From assembly GCF_000185305.1 (NCBI RefSeq), contig NZ_GL622200.1, forward strand, positions 1,804,741 through 1,868,740: a stretch of DNA of 64,000 bases, given 5' to 3'. Below are positions 1 to 7,590 of the stretch, piece after piece; within the stretch, counting starts at the first letter, position 1; every line of letters begins with the position of its first letter. The translations under genes were made by a program, and so were the position numbers. Source of the stretch: Aggregatibacter segnis ATCC 33393. GTDB taxonomy: Bacteria; Pseudomonadota; Gammaproteobacteria; Enterobacterales; Pasteurellaceae. The notes under the pieces are model-generated. The model did no database searches and was not told where the DNA came from. It saw only the letters and a program-made list of their open reading frames with translations.

Positions 1-24
1 AGGATAAACAAAGCAGGAGGAAAC

Positions 25-150
25 ATGGAATTTATATTAGCTTTTTTAGATGAATGGTATAAAACTCAATCCATACATCGAAAGAACCCTTCCCGTTTCA
101 AAGAGATTAAAAACATATCTAAAATTAACCGCACTTTTAGCATTTTTTAA
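25..150 (+). CDS. small hypothetical protein (41 aa)
   Basis: This short reading frame begins with ATG 4 bases after a perfect AGGAGG ribosome-binding site (15-20) and ends at TAA. It encodes 41 residues, beginning MEFILAFLDEWYKT, rich in Lys, Ile and Phe. No family is recognised. An uptake signal (ACCGCACTTTT) lies inside its last codons, near 128-138. It sits at the left edge of an AT-rich block that leads into the cas genes, so it may be the last gene of a unit that starts outside the window. It could also be the trimmed 3' remnant of a longer gene. The strong ribosome-binding site is the only real support. Confidence 0.4.
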   Translation: MEFILAFLDEWYKTQSIHRKNPSRFKEIKNISKINRTFSIF

Positions 151-327
151 AATGTGTATTTTCAAAATACAAATTTTTCTTATCTATTCTCAACCCTCAA
201 TTCAAAATAAATAATCCCATCTAAATAAAATCACCGCTTAATCTCTTTTATATACAAATTTGCATTTTATTTTTTACATTATTTTCTCATTTATGATGTA
301 TTCATAAAGAATAAGTAAGGAGGAAAT
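151..327. other. AT-rich intergenic stretch
   Basis: This stretch is visibly richer in A and T than the housekeeping genes to the right and contains no convincing reading frame or terminator. It ends in the strong AAGGAGG ribosome-binding site (318-324) of the next gene. A promoter for the following genes may lie here, but no clear pair of hexamers stands out. Confidence 0.4.
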
Positions 328-687
328 ATGTTGAACTTAAGAATGCATCATAAAGCAACACAAGTAATATTTAATCCTTCCTATGCTGAAAGTGAAATTA
401 ACGCTATTGCTGCAGGTTTTGTTGAAGTAAGAGACGAACGTGCTTATAACGGACGTTATTTCATTAAAAATGGTAAAAAATGGATTCATAATTTAGAAGC
501 TTTACGCAAGAAATTAAATACTAAATATGGTCGTTATATTGATGATGAGGAACTGTCTTCACCGGCACCTGAAGGGTTTGGTTACGACATTAAAACCTAT
601 TATTTATATAACTCAACATCATCAACTCACAATGAGTTTTCAACTCGTTTTCGTACGATACTGGAGAAGGTTTGTATTAAGCATTAG
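328..687 (+). CDS. hypothetical protein (119 aa), upstream of cas genes
   Basis: ATG follows AAGGAGG by 3 bases, so translation from here is well supported. The 119-residue product is basic and soluble-looking, with no signal peptide or membrane segment. Its middle reads GRYFIKNGKKWIHNLEALRK, a lysine- and aromatic-rich stretch that might bind nucleic acid, though this is only a guess. No family is recognised. It lies in the same orientation as, and 88 bases before, the 284-residue gene that leads into cas2-cas1-cas2, so it may be an accessory gene of the CRISPR locus or unrelated island cargo. Base composition is AT-rich, unlike clpB and later genes, which fits acquired DNA. Confidence 0.6.
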   Translation: MLNLRMHHKATQVIFNPSYAESEINAIAAGFVEVRDERAYNGRYFIKNGKKWIHNLEALRKKLNTKYGRYIDDEELSSPAPEGFGYDIKTYYLYNSTSSTHNEFSTRFRTILEKVCIKH

Positions 688-775
688 CTTGAGTGCAAAT
701 TTGTATTTCAATATTTAACACTCAAGATAATTTATTATTTAATCAATCATTGAAACACGAAAGGTATAAATAAAA

Positions 776-1630
776 ATGTTCTATATCACTAAACATAATT
801 ATTATAAAAACATTATCTGTAAGTTAGATATTGATATTCCTACTATTGAAAAAACAGGCTTTTTCTCAAGTTACAAACTCGATCTATTTGATCTTGATCT
901 TAGCTATTTTGCAAAAAATGAGCGTGAAATGCTCATCATCAGCGATCATTTATTCCGCAATATTTCTAATATTAATAAGAATGTGATTTTTAAACAAATC
1001 AAACACAAAGAAAATAACTGGGTGTATAAACTTAGTGTGCCTGCATATCATGCGGATCGTCATTGCCCGAATTTAACAAAAGAATTCAATAACATCAGAA
1101 TTCCATATTCTCTTGAGCCTTCTCTATGCAAGGAATATCGTCAATTTTTTATTGATAATAAGGATCGTTATGGTAATAAAGCCGGTCTTATTGAACCGAA
1201 AGTTTTCGCACGTAAGTTAAAAGAGAAATTTAACTTAAGCGAAGAGCTTGATGAATTGCTAGAAAATCACATTTTACCGGAAATCCGTGAAAATAGCGGT
1301 GTAGAGTGCGTAAACATCACTGTTGAACAGCTTATTGATGAAATCAATGAACTCATTGATATTTTTAAGAATTTCATTAAAAAAGAACAGATTTCAGGCT
1401 TATTGTCCCGTCGCTCATGGTTGAGTACTAAAGATGATTCTGAACTTTCTGAGACGGAACGTGAATCTATGCAGAAAGTATATGAACAAAAAAGAAGAAT
1501 CTGCGCCCGTATTCTCGCATTTCATTTTCAGCACTTTGAAAAAGAAGGGTTTAATATTTCGGAAAACCTATTAGAAATGCTTGGATTTCAGGCTTGCCCA
1601 AATTGCTGTAAGCATATTATTCCATTCTAA
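776..1630 (+). CDS. hypothetical protein (284 aa) leading the cas2-cas1-cas2 cassette
   Basis: The 284-residue product starts at ATG after a GAAAGGT-type ribosome-binding site and ends only 15 bases before the first cas2, so it probably shares that transcript. No family could be named. Three features are visible. Near residues 91-111 there is a pattern of His, Cys, Leu, Asn and Ile-Pro (YHADRHCPNL, then FNNIRIP) that looks like a small conserved metal- or ligand-binding site. A Glu-, Leu- and Ile-rich helical stretch covers roughly 145-205. The C-terminus has a cysteine cluster, ACPNCCKH, that could bind zinc. It is neither Cas6-like (no Gly-rich C-terminal loop) nor an evident nuclease. Its position suggests a role in spacer acquisition or a linked defence function, which is inference only. 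Confidence 0.65.
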   Translation: MFYITKHNYYKNIICKLDIDIPTIEKTGFFSSYKLDLFDLDLSYFAKNEREMLIISDHLFRNISNINKNVIFKQIKHKENNWVYKLSVPAYHADRHCPNLTKEFNNIRIPYSLEPSLCKEYRQFFIDNKDRYGNKAGLIEPKVFARKLKEKFNLSEELDELLENHILPEIRENSGVECVNITVEQLIDEINELIDIFKNFIKKEQISGLLSRRSWLSTKDDSELSETERESMQKVYEQKRRICARILAFHFQHFEKEGFNISENLLEMLGFQACPNCCKHIIPF

Positions 1631-1645
1631 AATCGGAGAAGGGTT

Positions 1646-1930
1646 ATGGATACTCGTCGGAGTCGCTACCTGATCGCCTATGATATTGCTGATTCTCATC
1701 GACTTTATCAAATGCATAAACACGTCGAGGCCTATGCCATTGGCGGACAAAAATCTTTCTATGAATGTTGGCTAACAGAACATGAAATGATCGCATTCCA
1801 ACAAGACGTAAATGCATTAATTGACGCCTCTGACGATCGTGTATTTATTTTTAGAATTCCAAATAACATCGAACCTTTGCTATTCGGCAAAGCTACATTG
1901 CAATCAAATTCCCCATTTTTACTCGTTTAG
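1646..1930 (+). CDS. cas2: Cas2-like CRISPR adaptation protein (first copy)
   Basis: This 94-residue protein has the Cas2 ferredoxin-like pattern. The first strand carries YLIAYDIAD with the conserved Asp at residue 13, followed by a helix RLYQMHKHVEAYA and a later strand VFIFRI. Cas2 proteins dimerise and bridge two Cas1 dimers when new spacers are inserted. It starts at ATG after GGAGAAGGG and is separated by 8 bases from cas1. A second, clearly different Cas2 follows cas1. The two share the pattern LIxYDIAD..RL and little else, and this copy has a different C-terminus (SPFLLV). It may be a second Cas2 forming a heterodimer, or a diverged paralogue with another role. Family assignment is fairly secure. 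Confidence 0.8.
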   Translation: MDTRRSRYLIAYDIADSHRLYQMHKHVEAYAIGGQKSFYECWLTEHEMIAFQQDVNALIDASDDRVFIFRIPNNIEPLLFGKATLQSNSPFLLV

Positions 1931-1938
1931 GAGGCATT

Positions 1939-3009
1939 ATGTCGAGCTTATATATTGATAGAAAAGGCACCGAAATCAAATTAAATGGCGAAGCCTTAGT
2001 GTGTTATGAAAATGGTGAACGCGTCGGCACCATTCCCCTTGCGCCAATAGAACGCATTTATTTAAAAAGCTATGTCACCGTACAAGCCTCATTGTTGGCA
2101 AAATTGGGAGAAAAGGGCATTGGCATTATTTTTCTTTCCGGCAGAAAAAATACCCCCACACTCTTTTTGGCTCAACCGCACAATGATGCCACCCGTCGTT
2201 TAAACCAATATGAACTGGCAAAAAATGAATCTTTCTGTTTAGCGTTTGCGAAAAAACTCATGCAACTCAAATTAGTCACACAAAAAAATTGGCTTTGGCA
2301 GGCAAGTAATGCTCGCGCGGATAAAAAAAGCCAATTGGCAGAAAAAGCCGGCGAATTGGATCAACTGATTGGCAAAATCAATGAACAGACAACCCTCGCC
2401 TCATTGCGTGGTATTGAAGGCAGAGCCGCCTCCGTTTATTTCACCGCATTAAGTCTTTATCTTCCTCCGGCATTACGCTTTCAAGGCAGAAACCGCCGTC
2501 CACCACGGGATCCGTTCAATGCCGGCTTATCCCTCACCTACACACTCATCCATTCAGAAGCCGTACTCGCAGCCTATGGCGCAGGGCTTGATCCATATAT
2601 CGGCTTTTATCACGCCCTTGATTTTGGTCGAGAATCCCTCGCCTGTGATCTCATTGAACCGTTACGTCCTTTAATTGATAACTGGTGTTTAGGCTTATTT
2701 CGCCAAAACATTTTACGCGAAGAGTCTTTCTCTACAACACAAGAGGGCTGCTTTTTAGGGAAAGCAGGGCGTGTAGAATTTTATAAAAGCTATGAAAGTG
2801 CGGTCGGAAATTGGCGCAAAATGCTCACAGAGAACAGTTTAGACATTGTTAATCTCATTAAACAAGCTGATTTTATCAGCTCACCACAACGCCGTGAAAG
2901 TGAATGGCAAACCTTTTCCGGCATTAACGAACGACAATGGCAAGGTCTGTTAGGACGCTATTATTTTAATCAACAAACCATGCTACAAGACGTGATTTTC
3001 CAATTTTAG
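1939..3009 (+). CDS. cas1: CRISPR-associated endonuclease/integrase Cas1
   Basis: Cas1 integrates new spacers at the leader end of the array. The 356-residue protein is of usual length. It shows the N-terminal beta-rich domain (LYIDRKGTEIKLNG at the start, IGIIFLSGRKN near 61) and the helical catalytic domain. The expected metal ligands are all present: Glu160 in LRGIEGRAAS, His225 in GFYHALDFGRESLA, and Asp237/Glu240 in CDLIEPLRP. RNRRPPRDPFNAGLS, near 184-198, is the common Cas1 loop. Translation begins after TAGGAGG, overlapping the end of the first cas2, and the second cas2 starts 12 bases after its stop. There is no reverse-transcriptase or Cas4/Cas6 fusion. The enzyme looks intact and probably active; the subtype cannot be set without effector genes. 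Confidence 0.93.
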   Translation: MSSLYIDRKGTEIKLNGEALVCYENGERVGTIPLAPIERIYLKSYVTVQASLLAKLGEKGIGIIFLSGRKNTPTLFLAQPHNDATRRLNQYELAKNESFCLAFAKKLMQLKLVTQKNWLWQASNARADKKSQLAEKAGELDQLIGKINEQTTLASLRGIEGRAASVYFTALSLYLPPALRFQGRNRRPPRDPFNAGLSLTYTLIHSEAVLAAYGAGLDPYIGFYHALDFGRESLACDLIEPLRPLIDNWCLGLFRQNILREESFSTTQEGCFLGKAGRVEFYKSYESAVGNWRKMLTENSLDIVNLIKQADFISSPQRRESEWQTFSGINERQWQGLLGRYYFNQQTMLQDVIFQF

Positions 3010-3021
3010 GAGGGAACAATA

Positions 3022-3309
3022 ATGCAATACCTTATTGGTTACGACATTGCCGACCCCAAACGTCTCCAGCGTATTCATCGCCGCATGACCAAATATGCCA
3101 CCCCAATTCAATACAGTATTTTCTTATTTGAAGGTTCAGAAAAATTGTTAACACAATGCTTAACGGAGGTTATGCAGATTTTCCATAAAAAAGAAGATGA
3201 TCTCCGAATTTACCCCTTACCCCATAAGTGCTCTCAATGGCGCTTAGGAAAAGCGAGCCTGCCCCAAGGCATTATTTGGACAGCATTACCCATCAGTTTA
3301 ACGTTATAA
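3022..3309 (+). CDS. cas2: CRISPR-associated endoribonuclease Cas2 (second copy)
   Basis: This 95-residue protein starts MQYLIGYDIADPKRLQRIHR, the standard Cas2 opening with the conserved Asp at residue 8. The helix RLQRIHRRMTKYATPIQYSIF resembles typical Cas2, and the strand DLRIYPLP follows. It is translated from ATG after TAGGAGGG, 12 bases past cas1, and is the last gene before the leader and array. Of the two Cas2 proteins here it is the more conventional, especially the segment QYSIFLFEGS after the first helix. It would form the Cas1-Cas2 integration complex alone or with the first copy. There is no sign of decay. Confidence 0.88.
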   Translation: MQYLIGYDIADPKRLQRIHRRMTKYATPIQYSIFLFEGSEKLLTQCLTEVMQIFHKKEDDLRIYPLPHKCSQWRLGKASLPQGIIWTALPISLTL

Positions 3310-3527
3310 CAGAGGTGAAAATGTGGAGAAACTGAGGTAAAATAGCGAACAAAAGTCATATAAAAAACGTCGTTTTTTATCACCGCACTTTGAACAAAGA
3401 TTAAAAAGAAAATGAGTAAAAACGTTCAACATTTAATCAAATTCATACCCTACTTTTCGCGTGAGGGAAAAAATTGGGAACCGATCCTCCCAAGCCTTAT
3501 CCATCAAGGCACTAAACCACCCCCGCA
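3310..3527 (+). promoter_or_regulatory. CRISPR leader region
   Basis: These 218 bases separate the second cas2 from the first repeat. They hold AT-rich DNA, a 10-base inverted repeat with a 1-base centre (ATAAAAAACG at 3360-3369 against CGTTTTTTAT at 3371-3380) that may end the cas transcript, and an uptake signal at about 3382-3391. The leader is placed here because the degenerate, truncated repeat is at the other end of the array and the three repeats next to this region are identical, as expected where new spacers enter. No clear promoter hexamers were identified. Confidence 0.65.
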
Positions 3528-4053
3528 GTCGAAAGACCTTGCCCTGTTCCAAAGGGATTAAGACTACTCAAGCTTCTCGAGTCTAGCAGGTTCACCGTCG
3601 AAAGACCTTGCCCTGTTCCAAAGGGATTAAGACTTCTCCTTTAATTTCGCTTCGATTTCAGAAATCAGTCGAAAGACCTTGCCCTGTTCCAAAGGGATTA
3701 AGACTTGTAAAGTGCTAAATAAACCTTATCCATTATTGTGTCGAAAGACACCGCCCTGTTCGAAAGGGATTAAGACTTATCACCGCTTTGCCGGCTATCA
3801 AGCATTTGCAGTCGAAAGACACCGCCCTGTTCCAAAGGGATTGAAACGAATATGGGATATTGATATTAATTTCGTTCATTTGTCGAAAGCCCCGCCCTGC
3901 TCCAAAGGGATTGAAATGCGTTTAATGGGCGCTAAAATACGATTTAAACCTGTCGAAAGACCTCACCCTGCTCCAAAGGGATTGAAACTCTGGGTGGTAT
4001 TTGATTGCCATTCTTTTATATGTCGAAAGACCCCGCCCTGCTCCAAAGGGATT
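3528..4053 (+). CRISPR. CRISPR array, 8 repeats and 7 spacers, last repeat truncated
   Basis: Repeats of 37 bases start at 3528, 3597, 3668, 3740, 3811, 3882 (36 bases, one base lost), 3952 and 4022 (cut to 32 bases). Spacers are 32, 34, 35, 34, 34, 34 and 33 bases long in position order: 3565-3596, 3634-3667, 3705-3739, 3777-3810, 3848-3881, 3918-3951, 3989-4021. The repeat begins GTCGAAAGAC, which can fold as a 3-base stem with a GAAA loop, and contains CCCT...AGGG as a second short stem. Repeats 1-3 are identical. Repeats 1-4 end in ATTAAGAC, while 5 and 7 end in ATTGAAAC, the handle typical of type III-like and some type I systems. Variable spacer length also fits those types. Transcription is rightward, with the leader next to cas2. 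Confidence 0.95.
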
Positions 4054-4151
4054 CTCCATCAATCACCAAAGTGCGGTGTGTTTTTTAAATAAATCACGCC
4101 AATCAAGTTTCTACTAATTAATCGGCAAGACTAAATTTTTTCATTTTTTCT
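4054..4151. other. array-to-clpB junction
   Basis: The sequence right after the truncated last repeat carries an uptake signal (AAAGTGCGGT, 4068-4077) inside a weak hairpin CACC...GGTG followed by six T (4081-4086), which could end the CRISPR transcript. The rest is AT-rich and leads into the clpB promoter. No gene is seen. Confidence 0.4.
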
Positions 4152-4180
4152 CTTGAAATCCCTCAAAACGATCTTATTTA
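4152..4180 (+). promoter_or_regulatory. probable heat-shock sigma-32 promoter of clpB
   Basis: CTTGAAA at 4152-4158 matches the -35 element of sigma-32 promoters. About 12 bases later, ATCTTATTTA partly matches the CCCCATTTA -10 element. The start codon of clpB is at 4236. Heat-shock control of clpB is well known in E. coli; the -10 match here is only partial. Confidence 0.5.
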
Positions 4181-4235
4181 AATTTGGCGAACAAATGTTC
4201 AACAGAACATCCATGGAACGAAGAAGGAAATACTT

Positions 4236-6806
4236 ATGAATATTGAAAAATTTACGACCAAATTCCAACAAGCCATTGCTGAAGCGCAATCTTTAGCGAT
4301 TGGCAAGGATAATCAATTTATTGAACCGGTGCATTTATTGAGTGCCTTGTTAAATCAACAAGACGGTTCGGTGGCACCGATTCTAACCGCAAGCGGTGTG
4401 AATGTTGCCGCGTTGCGCAACGAACTCAACAACGAACTTGCCAAACTTCCGCAAGTGTCCGGCAATGGCGGTGATGTACAACTTTCCCGTCAGTTGCTTA
4501 ACCTTTTGAATTTATGCGATAAATTGGCGCAACAACGGCAGGATAAATTTATTTCCTCCGAACTCTTTTTACTTGCCGCCTTAGAAGAAAAAGGCGCCGT
4601 CAGCGAAATACTGAAAAAGTGCGGTGCGAAAAAAGACCAAATTTTACAAGCCATCGATCATATTCGTGGAGGACAAAACGTGAATGACCAAAATGCGGAA
4701 GAAAGCCGCCAAGCCTTAGAAAAATATACTATCGACTTAACTGCCCGCGCGGAAAGCGGCAAATTGGATCCGGTGATTGGGCGTGATGAAGAAATCCGTC
4801 GCACCATCCAAGTGTTGCAACGCCGTACTAAAAATAACCCGGTACTTATCGGTGAACCTGGCGTGGGTAAAACCGCCATTGTGGAAGGGTTGGCACAACG
4901 TATTGTGAACGGCGAAGTGCCGGAAGGTTTAAAAAATAAACGCGTACTTTCACTTGATATGGGCGCGTTAATCGCCGGCGCAAAATATCGCGGTGAATTT
5001 GAAGAACGCTTGAAAGCCGTTTTGAAAGAATTGGCGCAGGAAGAAGGCCGTGTCATTTTATTTATTGATGAAATTCACACCATGGTGGGTGCGGGTAAAA
5101 CCGATGGTGCCATGGATGCGGGCAACTTGTTAAAACCAAGTTTGGCACGCGGTGAATTGCATTGTGTAGGCGCGACTACGTTAGACGAATATCGCCAATA
5201 CATTGAAAAAGACGCGGCTCTTGAACGTCGTTTCCAAAAAGTGTTTGTGGGCGAACCAAGCGTGGAAGATACCATTGCTATTTTGCGTGGCTTAAAAGAA
5301 CGTTATGAAATCCATCACCACGTGCAAATTACCGACCCGGCTATTGTGGCAGCGGCAACATTGTCCCATCGTTACATTTCCGATCGCCAGTTACCGGATA
5401 AAGCCATCGACTTGATCGACGAAGCCGCATCCAGCATTCGGATGGAAATCGACTCCAAACCACAGCCGTTGGATCGCTTGGATCGCCGTATTATCCAACT
5501 CAAATTGGAACAACAGGCGTTACAAAAAGAAGATGACGATGCCAGCCGCAAACGCTTGGAGATGTTAGAAAAAGAATTATCGGAAAAAGAACGGGAATAC
5601 GCTGAATTAGAAGAAGTGTGGAAATCTGAAAAAGCCGCGCTTTCGGGCACCCAACACATTAAAGCTGAATTGGAAAACGCCCGTACCCAAATGGAACAAG
5701 CCCGTCGTGCTGGTGATTTGAGCAAAATGTCCGAATTGCAATACGGTAAAATTCCGGAATTGGAAAAACAATTAGCGGCAGCAGAAGGTGCGGAAGGCAA
5801 AGAAATGAGCCTATTACGCTATCGTGTTACCGACGAGGAAATTGCTGAAGTGCTTTCCCGCGCCACCGGCATTCCGGTCTCCAAAATGATGGAAGGTGAA
5901 AAAGAAAAACTCTTGCGCATGGAAGAAGAATTGCACAAACGCGTTATCGGGCAAAACGAAGCCGTGGATGCCGTGGCGAACGCCATTCGTCGTAGTCGTG
6001 CCGGTCTTTCCGATCCAAATCGCCCAATTGGTTCCTTCTTGTTCTTAGGGCCAACCGGTGTGGGTAAAACCGAATTGTGTAAAACCTTGGCGAAATTCTT
6101 ATTCGACAGCGAAGATGCCATGGTGCGTATTGATATGTCCGAATTCATGGAAAAACACAGCGTGTCCCGCTTGGTCGGCGCACCTCCGGGTTATGTGGGC
6201 TATGAAGAAGGCGGCTATTTAACCGAAGCCGTACGTCGTCGCCCGTATTCTGTGATTTTGCTCGACGAAGTGGAAAAAGCGCACCACGATGTGTTCAACA
6301 TCTTGTTGCAAGTGTTGGATGACGGCCGTTTAACCGACGGACAAGGCAGAACCGTGGATTTCCGCAATACGGTGGTAATCATGACGTCTAACTTGGGTTC
6401 CGATTTGATTCAAGGCAACCAAGAAGAAAGCTACGACGACATGAAGACGTTAGTGATGTCTGTGGTGAGCCAACATTTCCGTCCGGAATTTATTAACCGA
6501 ATTGACGAAACCGTGGTGTTCCATCCGTTGAATAAAGACAACATTCGCGCCATTGCGGAAATTCAGTTAAAACGCTTAATCAACCGCATGGAAAGCCGTG
6601 GCTATGTGTTGCACTTTACGGATGCCACCCTCAATTTCATTAGCGAAATCGGCTATGACCCGATTTACGGCGCGCGTCCGTTAAAACGTGCGATTCAGCA
6701 AGAAATTGAGAACCCGTTAGCGCAACAAATCCTTTCCGGTAGTTTATTACCGGAAAAACCGATTAGCGTGGATTATGTTGACGGCAAAATTGTAGCAAAA
6801 CAATAA
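4236..6806 (+). CDS. clpB: ATP-dependent protein disaggregase ClpB
   Basis: ClpB is the cytoplasmic Hsp100 disaggregase that pulls proteins out of aggregates together with DnaK. The 856-residue protein is full length (E. coli 857). The N-terminal Clp domain covers about 1-145. The first AAA+ domain has Walker A GEPGVGKT at 206-213 and Walker [11 protein letters not shown] coiled-coil middle domain rich in Glu, Lys and Leu covers about 405-525. The second AAA+ domain has GPTGVGKT and VILLDEVEK, and the C-terminus has [14 protein letters not shown] follows AAGAAGGA. A sigma-32-like promoter lies upstream and a strong terminator downstream. The gene stands alone, as in related species. Confidence 0.98.
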   Translation: MNIEKFTTKFQQAIAEAQSLAIGKDNQFIEPVHLLSALLNQQDGSVAPILTASGVNVAALRNELNNELAKLPQVSGNGGDVQLSRQLLNLLNLCDKLAQQRQDKFISSELFLLAALEEKGAVSEILKKCGAKKDQILQAIDHIRGGQNVNDQNAEESRQALEKYTIDLTARAESGKLDPVIGRDEEIRRTIQVLQRRTKNNPVLIGEPGVGKTAIVEGLAQRIVNGEVPEGLKNKRVLSLDMGALIAGAKYRGEFEERLKAVLKELAQEEGRVILFIDEIHTMVGAGKTDGAMDAGNLLKPSLARGELHCVGATTLDEYRQYIEKDAALERRFQKVFVGEPSVEDTIAILRGLKERYEIHHHVQITDPAIVAAATLSHRYISDRQLPDKAIDLIDEAASSIRMEIDSKPQPLDRLDRRIIQLKLEQQALQKEDDDASRKRLEMLEKELSEKEREYAELEEVWKSEKAALSGTQHIKAELENARTQMEQARRAGDLSKMSELQYGKIPELEKQLAAAEGAEGKEMSLLRYRVTDEEIAEVLSRATGIPVSKMMEGEKEKLLRMEEELHKRVIGQNEAVDAVANAIRRSRAGLSDPNRPIGSFLFLGPTGVGKTELCKTLAKFLFDSEDAMVRIDMSEFMEKHSVSRLVGAPPGYVGYEEGGYLTEAVRRRPYSVILLDEVEKAHHDVFNILLQVLDDGRLTDGQGRTVDFRNTVVIMTSNLGSDLIQGNQEESYDDMKTLVMSVVSQHFRPEFINRIDETVVFHPLNKDNIRAIAEIQLKRLINRMESRGYVLHFTDATLNFISEIGYDPIYGARPLKRAIQQEIENPLAQQILSGSLLPEKPISVDYVDGKIVAKQ
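4668..4682 (+). promoter_or_regulatory. internal ribosome-binding site and GTG start for short ClpB
   Basis: Inside clpB, GGAGG (4668-4672) stands 7 bases before an in-frame GTG (4680-4682, codon 149). In E. coli the N-terminally shortened ClpB starts at the equivalent Val149. The spacing and ribosome-binding site here would give the same short form lacking the N domain. Confidence 0.75.
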
Positions 6807-6820
6807 AACATAAAAAAACA

Positions 6821-6853
6821 AAAGCCATTTAGTGAACGCTAAATGGCTTTTTT
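6821..6853 (+). terminator. rho-independent terminator of clpB
   Basis: A 12-base perfect stem, AAAGCCATTTAG and CTAAATGGCTTT, with a 6-base loop is followed by a T run, 14 bases after the clpB stop codon. Confidence 0.9.
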
Positions 6854-6869
6854 GTTATCTCGATGACAG

Positions 6870-6897
6870 AAAGTGCGGTCAAAATCCACCGCACTTT
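6870..6897. terminator. inverted uptake-signal pair, probable terminator
   Basis: AAAGTGCGGT (6870-6879) and ACCGCACTTT (6888-6897) form a 10-base stem with an 8-base loop between the convergent clpB and lipoprotein genes. T runs on both strands suit it as a bidirectional terminator. Confidence 0.75.
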
Positions 6898-6905
6898 TTC
6901 TTTTC

Positions 6906-7406
6906 TTATTTCCGACGGTACATGTTCGCACACATCACTTGCCCTAACGTATAAAGGGAAGATTGTGGCTGTAACGCGATAGTATGTTGAGATTGGCGTT
7001 TCGGCGCGGTGCGAATACCGTCACCCCAAAAATCAGCGTAGAAATCGCTGCGCACGTGGGTGAAATAGTGACTCTCACAATTTAAAATTTTATATTGGCG
7101 CATGGATTTGGCATAAAGCGTCGGATGATCTTTGAATACATATAACCCTTTGTCCAAGTTAATCACCACATCAAAATGAATCAGGCGTTTGTCCTTGTTA
7201 TCCACCCAAACGGAATTGGTGTCCACATAATAAAAAATACCCGGCACAAGTTGTAAAAAGCCGTTTTTCGTTTCTTTTGGCGGAACAAGCGGCACATCGC
7301 CCTGCGCTTTCGCATTGACTTGTGAATTTAACGCCGGCTTGGTTGAAGGCGAGGAAGAGCAAGCAGCCAATAAAAGTGCGGTTAAAAATACAAACGTTTT
7401 TTTCAT
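6906..7406 (-). CDS. CNP1-like family lipoprotein
   Basis: The chosen start gives MKKTFVFLTALLLAACSSS, a signal peptide with a lipobox (LLAAC), so the mature protein should be lipid-anchored at a Cys about residue 16. AAGGAGTC precedes this ATG at 4-5 bases, which rules out upstream alternatives. The 166-residue product has a low-complexity linker rich in Ser, Pro and Lys, then a beta-rich domain (GIFYYVDTNSVWVDNKDKR) that looks like the CNP1-like family first described in Neisseria. Two Cys near the C-terminal half (NCESH and VMCANMY) may form a disulfide. Function is unknown. It stands alone, convergent with clpB and divergent from purM. Lipoprotein status is secure; the family name less so. 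Confidence 0.8.
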   Translation of the reverse strand: MKKTFVFLTALLLAACSSSPSTKPALNSQVNAKAQGDVPLVPPKETKNGFLQLVPGIFYYVDTNSVWVDNKDKRLIHFDVVINLDKGLYVFKDHPTLYAKSMRQYKILNCESHYFTHVRSDFYADFWGDGIRTAPKRQSQHTIALQPQSSLYTLGQVMCANMYRRK

Positions 7407-7521
7407 ATTAGACTCCTTATTCACGCCAAAGGGCACTATTCCTATGCCTTTCATTTTGGCACAATTCTTATTCAATAGCTAATTGAAAGCCGGCTTTCGG
7501 AGAAAAATTCTTTACACGTAT

Positions 7522-7535
7522 CGCAAACGTTTGCG
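7522..7535. promoter_or_regulatory. PurR operator upstream of purMN
   Basis: CGCAAACGTTTGCG is a perfect 14-base palindrome identical to the core of the E. coli PurR box. It lies 55 bases before the purM start, with a -10-like TACAAT at 7544-7549 just downstream. Purine-bound PurR would therefore block purMN transcription. Confidence 0.9.
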
Positions 7536-7590
7536 TAAGCGTGTACAATGGCGCCCTAATTAATTTAGTCATCATTAACGGGAAGCCATC

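Noticed and set aside
3412-3561. Small frame of 49 codons in the leader ending in the first repeat
   Set aside because: It has only a weak ribosome-binding site and its end is repeat sequence, so it is better read as leader DNA.
3679-4092. Open frame of 137 codons across the array
   Set aside because: It runs through repeats and spacers and shows the same residues in each repeat; it is an artefact of the CRISPR array.
7511-7516. TTTACA as -35 element of purM
   Set aside because: The distance to the TACAAT -10 is about 27 bases, too long for a sigma-70 promoter.
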